This document shows positions 61,907-64,000 of a stretch of 64,000 bases of DNA, one piece after another. The stretch is from Pedobacter sp. ASV28 (GTDB lineage: Bacteria > Bacteroidota > Bacteroidia > Sphingobacteriales > Sphingobacteriaceae). A program made the translations under genes and the position numbers. Within the stretch, counting starts at the first letter, position 1. Each line of letters begins with the position of its first letter. The stretch spans positions 1-64,000 of the forward strand of contig NZ_JAELTN010000007.1 in NCBI RefSeq assembly GCF_016428855.1, in the 5' to 3' direction. Below the pieces are notes generated by a model, which saw only the letters and a program-made list of their open reading frames with translations, ran no database searches and had not been told where the DNA came from.

Positions 61907-63580
61907 ATGAGAATAAAGATGAATTTAGTTAAAGGCCTTTTTGCAGCATCGGCTTTGGTTACTTCAGTCACAGCATGCACCAGCAATAGCAATAACCAGG
62001 AAAATTCAGAGAAAAAAGACCTAGATTCATTACAGGAATATGTAGCACAAAGATTGCCTATTTACGAGAAAGTAAGGTTAAGTACAAATCTAAATCTTTT
62101 AACGATCAGTGAGCGTAAAGTTCTTCCCTTGCTCATTGAGGCTGCTCAAATTATGGATGAATTATTCTGGAAACAAGCTTATCCACAACGAGATAGCCTG
62201 CTGGCCAGTATTAAGGATGAAAAAACGAGAGAATTTGTTAAGATCAACTACGGCCCATGGGACCGGCTGAATGGCGATAAGCCTTTTGTGAATGGCGTTG
62301 GTGAAAAACCGATAGGGGTAACCTTTTATCCATTGAACATGACTAAGGAGGAACTGGAAAAATCAGATGTAAAAGACAAACATGGCCTATATTCGGTCAT
62401 CAGGTACGAAGATGGCAAATTGGTTTCCATTCCCTACCATATTTATTTTGCTACAGAGCTACAAAAGGCAAGTAGCTTATTAAAGCAGGCCGCATTGCTA
62501 ACCGATGATCCCGGATTTAAAAAATACTTGAACCTTAGGGCTGATGCTTTGGTGACAGATAACTATACGGCAAGTGATTATGCTTGGTTGGACATGAAGA
62601 ACAACGGTTTGGATATCATTATTGGTCCGATAGAGAATTACGAGGACAAATTATTCAACGCTAGGGCTTCCTTTGAGAGTTATGTGCTGGTAAAAGATAA
62701 GGAATGGAGTAAACGTCTGGCTAAATATGTTTCGATGCTTCCTGAGCTTCAAAAAGGACTTCCTGTAGAAGCTAAATATAAAAAAGAAGTGCCCGGTACA
62801 GATTCGGAACTTAATGCATACGATGTAGTGTATTATGCCGGAGATTGTAATGCGGGATCGAAAACCATCGCCGTAAACTTACCGAACGATGAGAAAATCC
62901 AACAGGAGAAAGGAACAAGACGTTCTCAGTTGAAAAACGCAATGAAGGCCAAATTTGATAAGATTTTGGTGCCTATAGCAAATGTATTGATTGATAGAGA
63001 CCAGCAAAAATACATCAAGTTTGATGCTTTCTTTTCTAATGTAATGTTTCATGAAGTGGCCCATGGCCTGGGCATAAAAAATACTGTGAATGGAAAAACA
63101 ACTGTTCGAGAAGCTTTACAAGAACAATACTCTTGGTTAGAAGAAGGTAAGGCAGACGTTCTGGGCTTATATATGGTTACCGGCCTACTTAAAAAAGGAG
63201 AGCTTACCGGAGATATTAAAGATTATTATACTACCTATATGGCCGGTATTTTGCGTTCTGTTCGTTTTGGAGCATCAAGTGCCCATGGGAAAGCCAATAT
63301 GCAATGTTTCAATTTCTTTCAGGAAAAGGGTGCATTTGAACGTACAGCTGCAGGTACTTATCGCGTTAACTATGATAAGTTTGCCATAGCCATGAATGAA
63401 CTGAGCAACCTTATCATCACGCTACAGGGAAATGGGAATAAAACAGCCGTAGAGCAGGCACAAAAAGAAAGAGGAGTGATTAAAGCTGAACTGCAAGCAG
63501 ATTTGGATAAACTGAGTAAAAAAGGCATCCCTGTAGATGTTATTTTTGAACAAGGGGTAGATGTTCTGGGTATGAAGTAG
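61907..63580 (+). CDS. M49-like (dipeptidyl-peptidase III family) zinc peptidase, lipoprotein
   Basis: A 557-residue lipoprotein (VTSVTACTSN, lipid Cys near 25). The zinc site is FHEVAHGLG (His382-Glu383-x-x-His386) with the third ligand in WLEEGKADVLG about 26-30 residues on. Classical DPP III has HExxGH, one residue longer; here it is HExxH, while EEGKAD resembles EExRAE. INYGPWDRLNGDKPF is typical of the bacterial branch. It probably removes dipeptides in the periplasm. ATG at 61916 (MNLVKGLF) is an alternative start. Confidence 0.82.
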   Translation: MRIKMNLVKGLFAASALVTSVTACTSNSNNQENSEKKDLDSLQEYVAQRLPIYEKVRLSTNLNLLTISERKVLPLLIEAAQIMDELFWKQAYPQRDSLLASIKDEKTREFVKINYGPWDRLNGDKPFVNGVGEKPIGVTFYPLNMTKEELEKSDVKDKHGLYSVIRYEDGKLVSIPYHIYFATELQKASSLLKQAALLTDDPGFKKYLNLRADALVTDNYTASDYAWLDMKNNGLDIIIGPIENYEDKLFNARASFESYVLVKDKEWSKRLAKYVSMLPELQKGLPVEAKYKKEVPGTDSELNAYDVVYYAGDCNAGSKTIAVNLPNDEKIQQEKGTRRSQLKNAMKAKFDKILVPIANVLIDRDQQKYIKFDAFFSNVMFHEVAHGLGIKNTVNGKTTVREALQEQYSWLEEGKADVLGLYMVTGLLKKGELTGDIKDYYTTYMAGILRSVRFGASSAHGKANMQCFNFFQEKGAFERTAAGTYRVNYDKFAIAMNELSNLIITLQGNGNKTAVEQAQKERGVIKAELQADLDKLSKKGIPVDVIFEQGVDVLGMK

Positions 63581-63595
63581 AAATTTTATTTTTTA

Positions 63596-63633
63596 AAAAA
63601 AGCGGTTTGAACATGTTTTAGGCCGCTTTTTTT
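63596..63633 (+). terminator. Intrinsic terminator after the M49-like gene
   Basis: AAAAAAGCGG (63596-63605) pairs with CCGCTTTTTT (63623-63632) with a 17-base loop; T-rich 3-prime end. Confidence 0.7.
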
Positions 63634-63674
63634 GTGCGTTTTGAAATCGCATAGAGAAAAAAGTGAAAATTTAT

Positions 63675-63703
63675 TGTAACCTTTTGTAAATCTCTATCGT
63701 CTA
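63675..63703 (+). promoter_or_regulatory. Candidate ECF-sigma promoter
   Basis: TGTAAC (63675-63680), 17 bases, CGTCTA (63698-63703). An AAC-type -35 element and a CGTC-type -10 element with 16-17 spacing is the ECF sigma pattern and differs from the TAnnTTTG promoters elsewhere in the window. It would give a long leader of about 120 bases to the outer-membrane protein gene. Confidence 0.4.
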
Positions 63704-63831
63704 CATGCTACAAACTATTAAGAAGGCTTTTTGCCTTTTAGAAAACTAAGCTAAAAATTTTTAGAAGTAAAAATACGCTAATAACGTAATGGGATTTTTA
63801 TGCCCAAAATTAAACGATAATACATACACAA

Positions 63832-64000
63832 ATGAAGAAGATATACTTTTTGTTAATTACTTTTTTAACGTCAATGGCACTAAGTGCCGAGGCAAATTAT
63901 GGGAGACAAACCGATGTGAACGGTACTGTTTTAGACGAACAGCGCAAGCCTATCGATTATGCTACAGTAGGACTGTTTAAGGCAACAGATTCGTCATTGG
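63832..64000 (+). CDS. Outer-membrane beta-barrel / TonB-dependent receptor-like protein (3-prime end cut)
   Basis: Only 56 codons are visible. A signal peptide (MKKIYFLLITFLTSMALSAE) precedes VNGTVLDEQRKPIDYATVG and LFKATDSSL, the start of a carboxypeptidase-regulatory-like domain. This start is standard for Bacteroidota outer-membrane beta-barrel proteins of the TonB-receptor superfamily. The plug and barrel lie beyond the window. Low-scoring ORFs in another frame here are shadows. Confidence 0.78.
   Translation, partial: MKKIYFLLITFLTSMALSAEANYGRQTDVNGTVLDEQRKPIDYATVGLFKATDSSL

Noticed and set aside
63789..63980. 63-codon ORF at the right end
   Set aside because: It is in a different frame from the signal peptide and carboxypeptidase-regulatory start of the outer-membrane protein at 63832, so it is a shadow.
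1..64000. CRISPR arrays, tRNA/rRNA genes, transposases, phage genes
   Set aside because: None were recognised by eye on either strand. A tRNAscan, Infernal/Rfam or repeat-finder run would be needed to exclude short RNAs.

Overview
The window is about 64 kb of AT-rich chromosomal DNA from a member of the Bacteroidota, most likely a Sphingobacteriaceae (Pedobacter-like) bacterium. The evidence is the gene content: a fused LpxC/FabZ, a PorX-type PglZ response regulator, a type IX secretion (T9SS) cargo protein, DUF4175, a GIN-domain protein and SusC-like outer-membrane proteins. Genes generally lack Shine-Dalgarno sequences, and several promoters fit the Bacteroidota pattern TTG-N17-20-TAnnTTTG. 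The first 41 bases are not genomic: bases 8-41 are a Nextera transposase adapter, so position 42 is the true contig edge. The genes cut at the two window ends (an S41 peptidase on the left, an outer-membrane beta-barrel protein on the right) are recorded as partial.

Layout. 0-4.7 kb: S41 lipoprotein and nadA, divergent from nadB, then a gamma-carbonic anhydrase-like protein. 4.7-10.4 kb: Ig-like lipoprotein, mnmG and uup, with two parS centromere sites just upstream of mnmG, which suggests an origin-proximal location. 10.8-16.1 kb: a lone chemoreceptor-type four-helix sensor, a thioredoxin-like lipid/periplasm protein, a GIN-domain protein, and a flavinylation pair (ApbE-DUF2271 fusion plus PepSY membrane protein). 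16.1-20.2 kb: a gene remnant, ybeY, a MITE-like repeat and a giant DUF4175 protein. 20.5-29.8 kb: envelope and periplasmic hydrolases (GDPD, phosphodiester glycosidase, retropepsin-PDZ, PBP4, esterase, GH18, a PLP acyltransferase-like enzyme, histidine phosphatase) and a cold-shock protein. 29.8-33.9 kb: D-Ala-D-Ala dipeptidase, alanine dehydrogenase, tsaE and porX. 34-40.6 kb: HD hydrolase, lipid A genes lpxD-lpxC/fabZ-lpxA, an ABC ATPase and two tandem EF-P genes with different tip loops. 40.7-45.3 kb: 5-formyl-THF cyclo-ligase, a small antitoxin-like ORF, hutG-hutI, xth and a cyclophilin. 45.4-50.3 kb: an AraC regulator with an N-terminal metal-binding-like domain, YceI, LigB-type dioxygenase, aldehyde dehydrogenase and a Rossmann-like secreted protein. 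50.5-57.3 kb: a secreted peptidase cluster (inactive-looking M14, intact M14, S9, DUF4886). 57.5-64 kb: a T9SS cargo protein, a peroxide-defence operon (ahpC, thioredoxin, small DUF) behind an OxyR-like palindrome, an amidase, an M49-like peptidase and the start of an outer-membrane protein.

The most distinctive points are: (1) an FMN transferase fused to a DUF2271 domain that carries its own T-G-A-T flavinylation-type motif; (2) an M14 peptidase paralogue that has lost every zinc ligand and the catalytic Glu while keeping its calcium-loop inserts, next to an intact copy; (3) tandem EF-P paralogues, one with Lys and one with Asn at the rRNA/tRNA-facing tip; (4) paired parS sites; (5) a perfect 14-bp inverted repeat with OxyR spacing in front of ahpC. 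I found no CRISPR array, tRNA, rRNA, prophage or transposase gene. Everything is read by eye; homology searches were not run.
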